A stretch of 42,139 nt of DNA from contig JAQUQI010000001.1 in assembly GCA_028716165.1 (NCBI GenBank), positions 259,169 to 301,307 of the forward strand, written 5' to 3'. Origin of the DNA: Candidatus Omnitrophota bacterium (lineage in GTDB: Bacteria > Omnitrophota > Gorgyraeia > JABMRG01). Every line of letters starts with the position of its first letter. Positions within the stretch are counted from its first letter, which is position 1. Positions 29,049 through 35,652 of this stretch are shown here, in pieces. The notes under the pieces are model-generated. The model had not been told where the DNA came from. It was given only the letters and a program-made list of their open reading frames with translations, and did not search any database. Position numbers and translations under genes: made by a program.

Positions 29049-29088
29049 CCCGCACCAAAATTGTACCTTTTTGCATCAAAGAGCAATT
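29049..29088. repeat. Left 40-bp inverted repeat of the island
   Basis: Exact reverse complement of 31026-31065 over all 40 bases, starting CCCGCACCAAAATTGTACC and ending GCATCAAAGAGCAATT. Homology stops abruptly on both sides. The two repeats bracket four cargo genes and define a unit of 2017 bases. Confidence 0.9.
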
Positions 29089-29113
29089 TTAATCTGACGG
29101 ACAGTGCATGAGC

Positions 29114-29872
29114 CTACACAATCTTAAAATCAATCTTTACAGATTCGACCTGTATAACCTTGCGTTCACAATTTTTAAAATCAACGACATCTGCATCAAA
29201 TAAAACAAAATTTCTGCCCTCAATACCCAAAGAGCTTCTAAAGCAAATGCCATCGTAACCTTTTGATTTAATAAAATCAGCGATATATTGGGTTGGAGGA
29301 TATAGTACGCTACCCATGCTTAGTATAATAGGCCGCGAAAGCAAAAATGTAACAAAAATTTTTACTTTATTTTCTTCTATCTGTTTTGAAGAAAGGGATA
29401 CTAACGCCAAATTCAAATTAGGATTAAAATCTGAAAAATCTATTATTTTTACACCTTTTTTTAACTGCCCTTTAAATATTGTTATATAGTAAAAAGGGTG
29501 CGGCTTAGTCTCGTATATTGCTGTTTTTTCAGTATCCGATAAATAAAGGTATGAAAAACCTGGCGGATTAAATCTGCCGCCGGAATTATTTTTAGCATCA
29601 AGAGGTCGTGCCCCCTTGCAATCTAAAGGCTTTCGATTATTATAATTCTGAATTTCGTCATGGATTCTTGCCCTATAATATACGGATGACCTTTTCAATA
29701 ATTTTTCACATCCATATTGTAACAGCTTATTTAATAAGTTTGAGGTATTGGCTATCGGGATAAAACGGTTTTTGGTTTCACATGATAAAACAAAACGTAA
29801 TATTTTATCTTGAAATGATAATTCATTTTCATTGTATTGAAGTAATCTTCGTAATAGTTCTAGCCCTTCCAC
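29114..29872 (-). CDS. RES-domain protein (possible NAD-consuming toxin)
   Basis: A 252-residue protein. Residues 1-60 are a helical N-terminal extension; residues 65-232 match the RES fold: YYRARI (Arg67/Arg69), SGGRFNPPGFSYLYLS (98-112), TAIYE with Glu121, and YPPTQYIADFIKSKGYDG followed by FRSS and GRNFVLFD (191-226). RES toxins such as MbcT degrade NAD and are normally neutralised by an Xre-DUF2384 antitoxin. Here the adjacent partner is a zinc-ribbon protein, and the only Xre-like protein of the island lacks room for DUF2384. The start is GTG at 29872, with AAGGAG about 11 bases upstream. It is the last gene of the island, 32 bases after the zinc-ribbon gene. Toxin activity is inference. 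Confidence 0.75.
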   Translation of the reverse strand: MEGLELLRRLLQYNENELSFQDKILRFVLSCETKNRFIPIANTSNLLNKLLQYGCEKLLKRSSVYYRARIHDEIQNYNNRKPLDCKGARPLDAKNNSGGRFNPPGFSYLYLSDTEKTAIYETKPHPFYYITIFKGQLKKGVKIIDFSDFNPNLNLALVSLSSKQIEENKVKIFVTFLLSRPIILSMGSVLYPPTQYIADFIKSKGYDGICFRSSLGIEGRNFVLFDADVVDFKNCERKVIQVESVKIDFKIV

Positions 29873-29904
29873 AAATATACTGCTCCTTCTTTATTAAAAA
29901 ATTG

Positions 29905-30167
29905 TTACTGGTATTTTTTCGCCTCTTTGTTATATTGTTCGACCGCTATCCGATCTTTTAAAAAATTACGGCAAGCAGGGCAATTACTTCCATTACTTCG
30001 TCGGTCTATTCTTGCTTGCCATTCATGACCTTTTTCGCATTTCCACCATACTATTCTATGGCTTCCAGGAACAACGTCGGCTAAGGTCAATGGTCTATTT
30101 TTAGTAGGGTGCCACTCCTTTGCCAATTCTGGATTAACGGTAGCTAAACATTTTTTTTGTCATTCAT
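29905..30167 (-). pseudogene. Zinc-ribbon (treble-clef, DUF4379-like) protein, start interrupted by an A-tract frameshift
   Basis: The intact frame (29905-30126, from a TTG) encodes LAKEWHPTKNRPLTLADVVP, then WWKCEKGHEWQARIDRRSNG and NCPACRN. That is one treble-clef zinc-ribbon module (CxxGHxW...CPxC) of the DUF4379 type. The same frame continues upstream as CLATVNPE, the usual beginning of this module, but has no start codon and meets TGA. A run of eight A (minus strand, 30158-30151) lies just before it. Adding one A joins the module to ATG 30167 (MNDKKKCLATV...); removing one joins it to ATG 30163 (MTKKCLATV...). It may be a sequencing error, a phase-variable or slippage-dependent gene, or a true pseudogene. 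The protein has only one module plus a short charged tail. It probably binds nucleic acid. Confidence 0.6.
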
Positions 30168-30258
30168 TTTTTTAAATTAGATTTTACATATAAAATTTAC
30201 ATTTGTTGTGAGTCATACAAAATAAGAAGCCGCGTCATAATTTCAAATACTTTAGACT

Positions 30259-30618
30259 CTATTTAGCAAACATCTTAATTAGCATTCCGATGGTTGCTGT
30301 TGTATATACAAAAGTTAGTATAGCAATAATAACTGAAAGGCATATGAGCCAATGATTGTATTTAGTGGTAGACGCATTTAGCTTATCGAGGCTTTCCTCT
30401 AACGTATTAACCGAGAATTGCACTCCAGACATCGTTGTATTTAAATCATCTATATTTTTGAAAAGTCTTATCTGCAATTCTGCCTTGATTGCTTCTTTTA
30501 GACTATGACCTACGCTTGAGTTTGCTAATAACGTCTGTAATTCTCTAGAAGTTCTGTTTCTAACCTCTTTCTCTAATGTCGAATCTAAGTTGTTCTGAAT
30601 TTCTTCAAATGCAGCCAT
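30259..30618 (-). CDS. Hypothetical coiled-coil protein with C-terminal membrane helix
   Basis: A 119-residue protein that I do not recognise. Residues 1-55 are charged and helical (EIQNNLDSTLEKEVRNRTSRE...), residues 56-85 form a heptad-like coiled coil (NIDDLNTTMSGVQFSVNTLEESLDKL), and residues 88-115 are one strong membrane helix (HWLICLSVIIAILTFVYTTA). This resembles a tail-anchored membrane protein. In the island it lies between the regulator (50-base gap) and the zinc-ribbon gene. Membrane-anchored partners are common in toxin and abortive-infection modules, but no such role is demonstrated. Confidence 0.6.
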   Translation of the reverse strand: MAAFEEIQNNLDSTLEKEVRNRTSRELQTLLANSSVGHSLKEAIKAELQIRLFKNIDDLNTTMSGVQFSVNTLEESLDKLNASTTKYNHWLICLSVIIAILTFVYTTATIGMLIKMFAK

Positions 30619-30668
30619 GCTTATTCCTTCCTGAACACATCGATAATCAAAATATAATTCACGGTTTT

Positions 30669-30890
30669 TTATCTAAACGTTTTGAACGAGTTTTTGCTCC
30701 TTCCTACTAATTCATCGATTGAAACACCTAAAGCATCGGCAATTTTCATAATAGTAGTTATCGTAGGCTCTTTAGCTACTCCTGATTCAATTTTTACAAG
30801 GGTCGCCGTCGAAATATCTGCTAGTCTGGCTAGTTTTTCCTGAGCCAATCTTTTTTTTATTCTTAATTTCCTAACATTATCTGCTAGCAT
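30669..30890 (-). CDS. Xre-family HTH transcriptional regulator
   Basis: A 73-residue protein that is almost only a Cro/CI-type helix-turn-helix: NVRKLRIKKRLAQEKLARLADISTATLVKIESGVAKEPTITTIMKIADALGVSIDELVG. The recognition helix is roughly residues 27-36. It is too short for the DUF2384 domain of RES antitoxins. First gene of the island; a good promoter (30971-30999) and a 40-base imperfect palindrome (30908-30947) lie directly upstream, consistent with autoregulation of the island genes. Confidence 0.87.
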   Translation of the reverse strand: MLADNVRKLRIKKRLAQEKLARLADISTATLVKIESGVAKEPTITTIMKIADALGVSIDELVGRSKNSFKTFR

Positions 30891-30907
30891 ATTTTACCTT
30901 GACGATA

Positions 30908-30947
30908 TTGTACATATGTATTAATATATATATATTGATATATACAA
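30908..30947. promoter_or_regulatory. Candidate operator of the island regulator
   Basis: A 40-base imperfect palindrome with half-sites TTGTACATAT and, on the other strand, TTGTATATAT at its outer ends. It sits between the -10 box (30971-30976) and the Xre-type gene, where a repressor would block elongation or initiation. The AT-rich centre makes chance symmetry possible. Confidence 0.4.
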
Positions 30948-30970
30948 CCTATACGGTTTGTCTATTGTTA

Positions 30971-30999
30971 ATTATACGATAAAAACACTACAATTTCAA
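30971..30999 (-). promoter_or_regulatory. Promoter of the island genes
   Basis: Minus-strand -35 TTGAAA (30999-30994), 17-base spacer, perfect -10 TATAAT (30976-30971). It lies just inside the right inverted repeat and reads toward the regulator and the rest of the cargo. Confidence 0.65.
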
Positions 31000-31025
31000 C
31001 GCAAATTTTCGTTTATCATGCTCGG

Positions 31026-31065
31026 AATTGCTCTTTGATGCAAAAAGGTACAATTTTGGTGCGGG
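31026..31065. repeat. Right 40-bp inverted repeat of the island
   Basis: Exact reverse complement of 29049-29088. It ends with GGTGCGGG at 31065, five bases before the right direct-repeat unit begins. The left flank (CACTCACG) and right flank (AAAATTGG) share no obvious target duplication. Confidence 0.9.
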
Positions 31066-31069
31066 AAAA

Positions 31070-31214
31070 TTGGTGCCCCGAGCAGGAATCGGCGCCCTTC
31101 ACTCACTTCGTTCGTTTCGGGTCGGCCATTCGCCCTTAAAATGCTCCTATCGTCGCATTTTATTGCAGGGCTCTATTCGATTCCTGCCTGAAAATTTTGA
31201 TTAACAACGCCAAC
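31070..31214. repeat. Direct repeat unit, right copy (tRNA-Arg 3'-end derived)
   Basis: A 145-base unit matching 28787-28929. It opens with the same 22-base tRNA-Arg 3'-end sequence (31070-31091), and is followed at once by the intact tRNA-Arg gene, whose 3' end (31215-31236) provides a third copy of that sequence. The arrangement looks like att sites left by integration at a tRNA 3' end, or like a tandem duplication later split by the island. Confidence 0.88.
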
Positions 31215-31215
31215 T

Positions 31216-31292
31216 TGGTGCCCCGAGCAGGAATCGAACCTGCAACCTTTGGATTCGAAGTCCACTACTCTATCCAATTGAGCTATCGGGGC
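31216..31292 (-). tRNA. tRNA-Arg (TCG)
   Basis: 77-base cloverleaf. Acceptor GCCCCGA (31292-31286) pairs with TCGGGGC, and an encoded CCA ends at 31216. Anticodon stem TGGA/TCCA with loop CTTCGAA gives anticodon TCG. Its T-arm and acceptor 3' half recur in the two direct-repeat units downstream, marking it as the integration or duplication target. Confidence 0.95.
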
Positions 31293-31418
31293 AAATCAAT
31301 AAAAAAATAAATGATCTGTTTGATTAGAATTATTTTTTTAGCGGACTGATAGAAGGTCAAATAACTAAAATACTTTTGTGCTAAACGGCTTTTCCTAGCT
31401 TTCGGGGTATATAATACT

Positions 31419-31847
31419 CTATCTGGCCCTGCCTACAAGCTTGTTTATCTTATCCGCCAAAGCTTTAAGCTCGTCTCTTGGCCGAAGCTTTATGGGGCCT
31501 TGGCTCTTCCCGGATATCATGCTATCTAATTCTTTTTCAAGCCTGTAAATAGGGCCCGCTATTCTGTGGGATAATTCAAGAGCGACAAACCATATAACTA
31601 TTAATACAACAGGCAATGAAACAAGCAATATTATATTGACCTTGCGGACAACCGGTATAAGGTTATAAGCTACCATTTCCGGTATGCCCATCTGCCATGC
31701 CAGCATATTGAATATAAGATAATAAAGGCACATAACGACAACCGCCATCGGTATAACGGCGGAGGCAAAAACCAGCAATAGCGTTTTGTTCTGGACCGGC
31801 GTATTGATAAACTTTATTTTTCTCGTATTGGCCGCATTATTTTTCAT
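31419..31847 (-). CDS. Membrane protein with HAMP-like domain
   Basis: A 142-residue protein with two membrane helices (LLLVFASAVIPMAVVVMCLYYL and VNIILLVSLPVVLIVIWFVA) enclosing a short periplasmic loop. A cytoplasmic HAMP-like segment follows: ELSHRIAGPIYRLEKELDSMISG and RPRDELKALADKINKL, with the conserved hRIxGPIxRLE pattern. There is no kinase, cyclase or methyl-acceptor domain after it, so it is a stand-alone signal-relay or structural module. It overlaps the end of the DUF3047 gene by 11 bases, so the two are probably co-translated. Function unknown. Confidence 0.75.
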   Translation of the reverse strand: MKNNAANTRKIKFINTPVQNKTLLLVFASAVIPMAVVVMCLYYLIFNMLAWQMGIPEMVAYNLIPVVRKVNIILLVSLPVVLIVIWFVALELSHRIAGPIYRLEKELDSMISGKSQGPIKLRPRDELKALADKINKLVGRAR

Positions 31848-32529
31848 TTTTATACCCCACTTTTAACTCTCTATAATTAGCCTCCGCCGTGCTTTGGGTG
31901 TTATCGGTATCTGTCATAATCGCTATAGCGCCTACGCGTCCGGGTTCTTTGCCAAAAGCCTTTTTATAATCCTCTGCTATGTTTCTCTCAACATGTATCC
32001 ACTTACCGGCATTGCCGGAACCGGATTCAACTACAAAAAGTTTTATATTTTCCGAATAAGGGCTGGTGATAATAGTGCCTGCGGGCAGGTTTCTGTCCCA
32101 AACATATTCCAGGCATTTGGTAAGATTAAAAGAAAGTTTCGGAAATATCACATACACCCTCGCGGCATAATCATCTTTTTCAATCCAATTGTCGCCTTTC
32201 GCGCCGACGGAGGGGCTTTCCTCAATTGAAGGAAACCTTAAGACAGTCCACTGCCAGCTTATCATCGGATACTGCTTCGGATTAAATTTGATCTCATAGA
32301 AAATGCCGGAGGCGGAATCATCGCTGTAAGCCCTAAGGTATTGCGTGCCCCTGTCGGCCTTAACCGAATAAAGAACGCGCCCCCTGAATACCTTTTCCTG
32401 CCATTCGGAGAGCGCGTTTTTTTCTTTAAAAGAAAATATTTTAGGCAGCCTTACCGCGTAAGCGTCGGCTGTTGACAAAAGTATGGAAAAAATCAAAAAA
32501 AATTTTACGGTTATCCGTTTCAAAAGCAT
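31837..32529 (-). CDS. Exported DUF3047 protein
   Basis: A 230-residue protein with a clear signal peptide (MLLKRITVKFFLIFSILLST, then ADAYA before VRLPKIF). The mature part matches DUF3047: YLRAYSDDSASGIFYEI, PMISWQWTV, DDYAARVYVIFP, YVWDRNLPAGTIITSPYS and AIAIMTDTDNTQSTAEANY. The family looks like a secreted beta-sandwich, perhaps carbohydrate-binding; no function is established. I start at ATG 32529, where GAAGGTGG lies just upstream, rather than 12 codons earlier inside the SpeD-like gene. It is followed by the HAMP-like membrane protein with overlap. Confidence 0.82.
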   Translation of the reverse strand: MLLKRITVKFFLIFSILLSTADAYAVRLPKIFSFKEKNALSEWQEKVFRGRVLYSVKADRGTQYLRAYSDDSASGIFYEIKFNPKQYPMISWQWTVLRFPSIEESPSVGAKGDNWIEKDDYAARVYVIFPKLSFNLTKCLEYVWDRNLPAGTIITSPYSENIKLFVVESGSGNAGKWIHVERNIAEDYKKAFGKEPGRVGAIAIMTDTDNTQSTAEANYRELKVGYKNEK

Positions 32530-32543
32530 GCCACCTTCGGCTT

Positions 32544-32903
32544 TTATCTGGTGATAAAACGGCACCTAGCCTTTTTTGCCTTAAAAAATTCTTTCGTAAA
32601 TTCCCTTGCCTTTTTTTCGTCATATTCAAGGCATGAAAAAATATTGATATAGGCCGTTTTCCAAAATTCGGAAAAATGCCCGGTTATTGAACTGGTTTCT
32701 ATAAGCTGGACCAGCGAATAGCCTTTTGTATATGCCGCGTTACTGCCAAAATAAGGAATAAGCGTTTTACCAAACTGCTTCATCTTGATCAGCTTGCAAA
32801 GCGTATCAACATATTCTTTAAGCTTTTTCTTTGAGGAAATTACGCCAAGGTCGCAATCCGAAAGATCCATGATAAGCTCATAGCCATAAGTCTTTTTCTC
32901 CAT
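32544..32903 (-). CDS. SpeD-like pyruvoyl-dependent decarboxylase (AdoMetDC family, divergent)
   Basis: A 119-residue protein of the class 1b S-adenosylmethionine decarboxylase fold: YGYELIMDLSDCD start, then ETSSITGHFSEFWKTAYINI and FSC. Aligned to bacterial SpeD (ESHLxIHTWPE...FTC), the self-processing serine is Ser71, the processing His is His76 and the catalytic Cys is Cys91, all at the correct spacing. The residue before the cleavage serine is Thr70 instead of Glu, and the WPE stretch is changed to FSE. Its neighbours are genes of the carboxyspermidine route, which does not need decarboxylated SAM. SpeD homologues with ornithine or arginine decarboxylase activity are known, so this one may make putrescine or agmatine. 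That is inference. Confidence 0.72.
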   Translation of the reverse strand: MEKKTYGYELIMDLSDCDLGVISSKKKLKEYVDTLCKLIKMKQFGKTLIPYFGSNAAYTKGYSLVQLIETSSITGHFSEFWKTAYINIFSCLEYDEKKAREFTKEFFKAKKARCRFITR

Positions 32904-32962
32904 CCCGTGCTTTTCTCCTTAAATATTCGGCAAAGTTCCGCTGCCGTTACGGCTTTTTCGCT

Positions 32963-32998
32963 TATTTTGCCGCGGCTTCGGCCGCAACAGGCAAAATA
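32963..32998. other. Strong bulged stem-loop in the speD-like leader
   Basis: TATTTTGCC (32963-32971) pairs with GGCAAAATA (32990-32998), and inside it GCGGC/GCCGC closes a four-base TTCG loop (CGAA on the minus strand); AACA (32986-32989) forms a one-sided bulge. It lies about 60 bases upstream of the speD-like start, with two further small hairpins at 32943-32953 and 33000-33017. There is no T-run, so it is probably a structured leader rather than an intrinsic terminator. Confidence 0.55.
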
Positions 32999-33143
32999 CA
33001 TGCATAAAATTATGCATATTTATACAGGCATTTTTCGGTTTTGTCAATATTTTTTATGTAAAAAAATACTCCTTACATCATTATACATAAAAACCCGCAT
33101 ACGGCAACATAAAAAATCATAATTAGTATTTTCAAACTAAAGA

Positions 33144-34421
33144 TTAAACGCGAAGAGCATGCCTGTCTTTGCAGGGCAGTGCCCCATCGGGAATATCAAG
33201 CGGCAGAGGATTCTCATCCACTACGGTCTTAAGGCCCATGGTATCCAGCAACGATATGAACGGGTCGGGGTCAAGTTCTTCAATATTTACCATGCTTCGT
33301 GCATCCCACGCCCCTTTTGCTATGAGAATAGACGCCGCGGCAGGCGGAACGCCTGCCGTATAAGAAATGGCCTGGGATTCCACTTCGCTATAACATTGCT
33401 CATGATCGCATATATTATATATAAATATCTCTTTTTCCCTGCCGGCCTTACTGCCTCTGATAAAATTGCCTATGCATGTCTTTCCTTTATAATCCGGGGC
33501 AAGAGACAGCGGGTCAGGCAATAATGCCTTGAGCACTTTAAGCGGGACCACCTCAATACCTTCAGCTGTCCTTACAGGCTTTTCCGATAAGAGGCTTAAA
33601 TTTTTCAACACATTAAACACATTTAAATAATGGTCTCCAAAGCCCATCCAGAACCTTATGCTTTCAGCCTTGATGTTCTTTGAGAGCGAATGGAGCTCAT
33701 CGTGGCCGTTTAGATATACGTTTTGTTTCCCGACAACGGGAAAGTCATAACTTGTCTTTATGGAATGAACGTCCTTCATGGCCCATTTACCGCCTATCCA
33801 TGCCCATACTTTTTTGAATTCCCTGAAATTTATCTCGGGATCAAAATTCGTCGCGAAATACCTGCCGTGGCTTCCGGCATTGACATCAAGTATGTCTATT
33901 GTATCTATCCGGTCAAAATAATGTTTAACCGCGAGAGCGCAATAAGCATTTACAACACCCGGGTCAAAGCCGGCGCCCAAGACGGCGGTTATCCCGTGCT
34001 TACTGCAAAGCGGTTTTCGCTTCCACTCATAATTAGCATACCATGGGGGATTTTCGCAGACTTTATCCGGCTCCTCATGTATTGCCGTGTCAATATATGC
34101 CGCGCCTGATTTTATGCATGCTTCCAATAACGACATATTAACGAATGCCTGCGCCAGGTTTATGACAATCCGGGATTCCGTTTCTTTTATAAGCTTGACT
34201 GTCTGCGCTATGTCCATGGCATCTATCTGCCTGGAACATATCTTGCCGGAGGCGTTCTTCATACTGTGTTTTCTCTTAATACTGTCAATTATGGCGTCGC
34301 ATTTTGCCTTTGTCCTTGATGCTATACAAATATCGCCTAATATATCATTGTTCTGCGCGCACTTATGCGCCGCGGCATAGGCAACCCCTCCGGCCCCAAC
34401 AATCAACACATTTTTCTTCAT
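33144..34421 (-). CDS. Carboxynorspermidine/carboxyspermidine dehydrogenase
   Basis: A 425-residue saccharopine-dehydrogenase-like enzyme. The N-terminus is an NADP Rossmann fold (VLIVGAGGVAYAAAHKCAQN), with RIVINLAQAFVNMSLLEACI, YIDTAIHE, and AVLGAGFDPGVVNAYC typical of the CASDH clade. The end has the conserved SYTAGVPPAAASILIAKGAWD. It condenses aspartate semialdehyde with putrescine or diaminopropane and reduces the adduct to carboxyspermidine or carboxynorspermidine. The decarboxylase for the next step lies directly upstream (31-base gap), so the pair makes spermidine or norspermidine. Which diamine is used cannot be decided from sequence. Confidence 0.88.
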   Translation of the reverse strand: MKKNVLIVGAGGVAYAAAHKCAQNNDILGDICIASRTKAKCDAIIDSIKRKHSMKNASGKICSRQIDAMDIAQTVKLIKETESRIVINLAQAFVNMSLLEACIKSGAAYIDTAIHEEPDKVCENPPWYANYEWKRKPLCSKHGITAVLGAGFDPGVVNAYCALAVKHYFDRIDTIDILDVNAGSHGRYFATNFDPEINFREFKKVWAWIGGKWAMKDVHSIKTSYDFPVVGKQNVYLNGHDELHSLSKNIKAESIRFWMGFGDHYLNVFNVLKNLSLLSEKPVRTAEGIEVVPLKVLKALLPDPLSLAPDYKGKTCIGNFIRGSKAGREKEIFIYNICDHEQCYSEVESQAISYTAGVPPAAASILIAKGAWDARSMVNIEELDPDPFISLLDTMGLKTVVDENPLPLDIPDGALPCKDRHALRV

Positions 34422-34452
34422 TTACACAGCGCCTCCTTAATTAAAAAAACAA

Positions 34453-35556
34453 TCAAGACAAGTTATTCAGGAAATCCTTATAACCGAACTTACGCACAAT
34501 ATCAAGCTTACCGTTAAGCCTTTTAACCGCTATAGCGGGCATCTGCAGGCCATTAAACCAATTTTTTTTGACCATTGTATAGCCGCCCGCGTCTTTAAAC
34601 CTTATGGTATCCCCGGGTTTTAGGCGTTTTTTAAAACAATATGAACCAAATATGTCTCCGGCAAGGCATGAACGCCCTGCTATCGTATATTTATACCCGC
34701 CCCTTTTTTCGGCATCTATTTTGGCCTCCGAACGGTATATCAAAAGGTCAAGCATGTGCGCCTCGGTTGAGGCATCCACGATAGCGGTATACGTCCTATT
34801 TTGAACCACGTCAAGCACCGTGCATACAAGTTCTGACGACCGCGTTATCACGCTCTCGCCCGGCTCAAGATAGACCTGGGTGTTAAAATGTCCGGCAAAA
34901 TCCCTGACTGTCCGGCAAAAATCCCCAACCGGATAACCTTTTCGGGTAAAATAAATACCCCCGCCCAAACTCACCCATTTACAACATTTTAATATATCCT
35001 TATATTCATTTCCAATATATTCTATATTGGCACGAAAATTTTTAAAGTCGGCGTTCTCACAGTTAAAATGAAACATAACCCCGTCAATATAAGGCAGTGC
35101 CCGGCGGACAAGCTCCTTAAGACACACGCCGAGCCGGCAGTATTTACGCGACGGGTCAGCAAGATCAAAATGGGAATAGCCCACACCCGGATTTATCCTA
35201 AGCCCAAGCTGGGCCTTGCCCGCGTAACGGTAAAACGCTTTAAGTTGAGACACCGAATTGAAGATTATCTTATCCGCGAAGTTTCCAAGCGTAAGTATTT
35301 CCCGCCTTTTATAGCCTGGGGAATAAACATGGACCTCTTTTCCGAACTTCTCATGCCCTAAACGCGCTTCATAAGGAGAGCTTGCCGTGGTTCCGTCCAT
35401 ATGCCGCTTTACCAACTCAAAAACACTCCATGCCGCGAAACACTTAAGCGCTAAGACGCATTTGGCTTCGGAGGTTTTTCTGATAAAATCTATGGTCCGC
35501 AGATTGGCCAACAGCGCTTTTTCATCAATTAAATAATAAGGCGTTTCCGGTTTCAT
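34453..35556 (-). CDS. nspC: Carboxynorspermidine/carboxyspermidine decarboxylase
   Basis: A 367-residue PLP-dependent decarboxylase of the alanine-racemase/ODC fold. Seen: PYYLIDEKALLANL start, VLALKCFAAWS with the PLP lysine, GTTASSPYEARLG, LRINPGVGYSHFDLADP, HFNCENAD, SLGGGIYFT, YLEPGES and AGRSCLAGDIFG with the catalytic Cys. It removes CO2 from carboxy(nor)spermidine in the last step of this spermidine route. First gene of the polyamine string; a terminator of the deacetylase gene lies just upstream, so a promoter is expected in 35557-35578, but none is clear. Confidence 0.92.
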   Translation of the reverse strand: MKPETPYYLIDEKALLANLRTIDFIRKTSEAKCVLALKCFAAWSVFELVKRHMDGTTASSPYEARLGHEKFGKEVHVYSPGYKRREILTLGNFADKIIFNSVSQLKAFYRYAGKAQLGLRINPGVGYSHFDLADPSRKYCRLGVCLKELVRRALPYIDGVMFHFNCENADFKNFRANIEYIGNEYKDILKCCKWVSLGGGIYFTRKGYPVGDFCRTVRDFAGHFNTQVYLEPGESVITRSSELVCTVLDVVQNRTYTAIVDASTEAHMLDLLIYRSEAKIDAEKRGGYKYTIAGRSCLAGDIFGSYCFKKRLKPGDTIRFKDAGGYTMVKKNWFNGLQMPAIAVKRLNGKLDIVRKFGYKDFLNNLS

Positions 35557-35578
35557 AAAAATACCTCTTCTGCAAAAT

Positions 35579-35614
35579 AAAAAAACTCGCGCGATTTATT
35601 CGCAAGAGTTTTTT
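35579..35614 (-). terminator. Intrinsic terminator of the deacetylase gene
   Basis: On the minus strand AAAAAACTCTTGCG...CGCGAGTTTTTTT folds into a stem (CTC/GAG extended by A-T pairs, plus CGC/GCG inside) followed by a long T-run. It starts about 39 bases beyond the deacetylase stop. The A-rich 5' side would also let it work on the plus strand. Confidence 0.7.
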
Positions 35615-35652
35615 AAAAAACACGCCGGGCAAGCATTATCATATCAGGCCTG

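Larger units (their letters stand above)
29049..31065. mobile_element. Small AT-rich island with 40-bp terminal inverted repeats, no recombinase
   Basis: A 2017-base segment bounded by perfect 40-bp inverted repeats and lying between 143/145-bp direct repeats that carry tRNA-Arg 3' ends. It holds four minus-strand genes: an Xre-type regulator, a coiled-coil/TM protein, a zinc-ribbon protein and a RES-domain protein. Base composition is visibly more AT-rich than the neighbouring genes. No transposase, integrase or target-site duplication is seen, so it may be a non-autonomous element moved in trans, or a decayed one. It interrupts a tRNA cluster between tRNA-Arg and tRNA-Lys. Confidence 0.75.

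Noticed and set aside
28767-31236. CRISPR array, suggested by repeated units near the tRNA genes
   Set aside because: Only two long units and no regular short repeat-spacer pattern; no cas genes.
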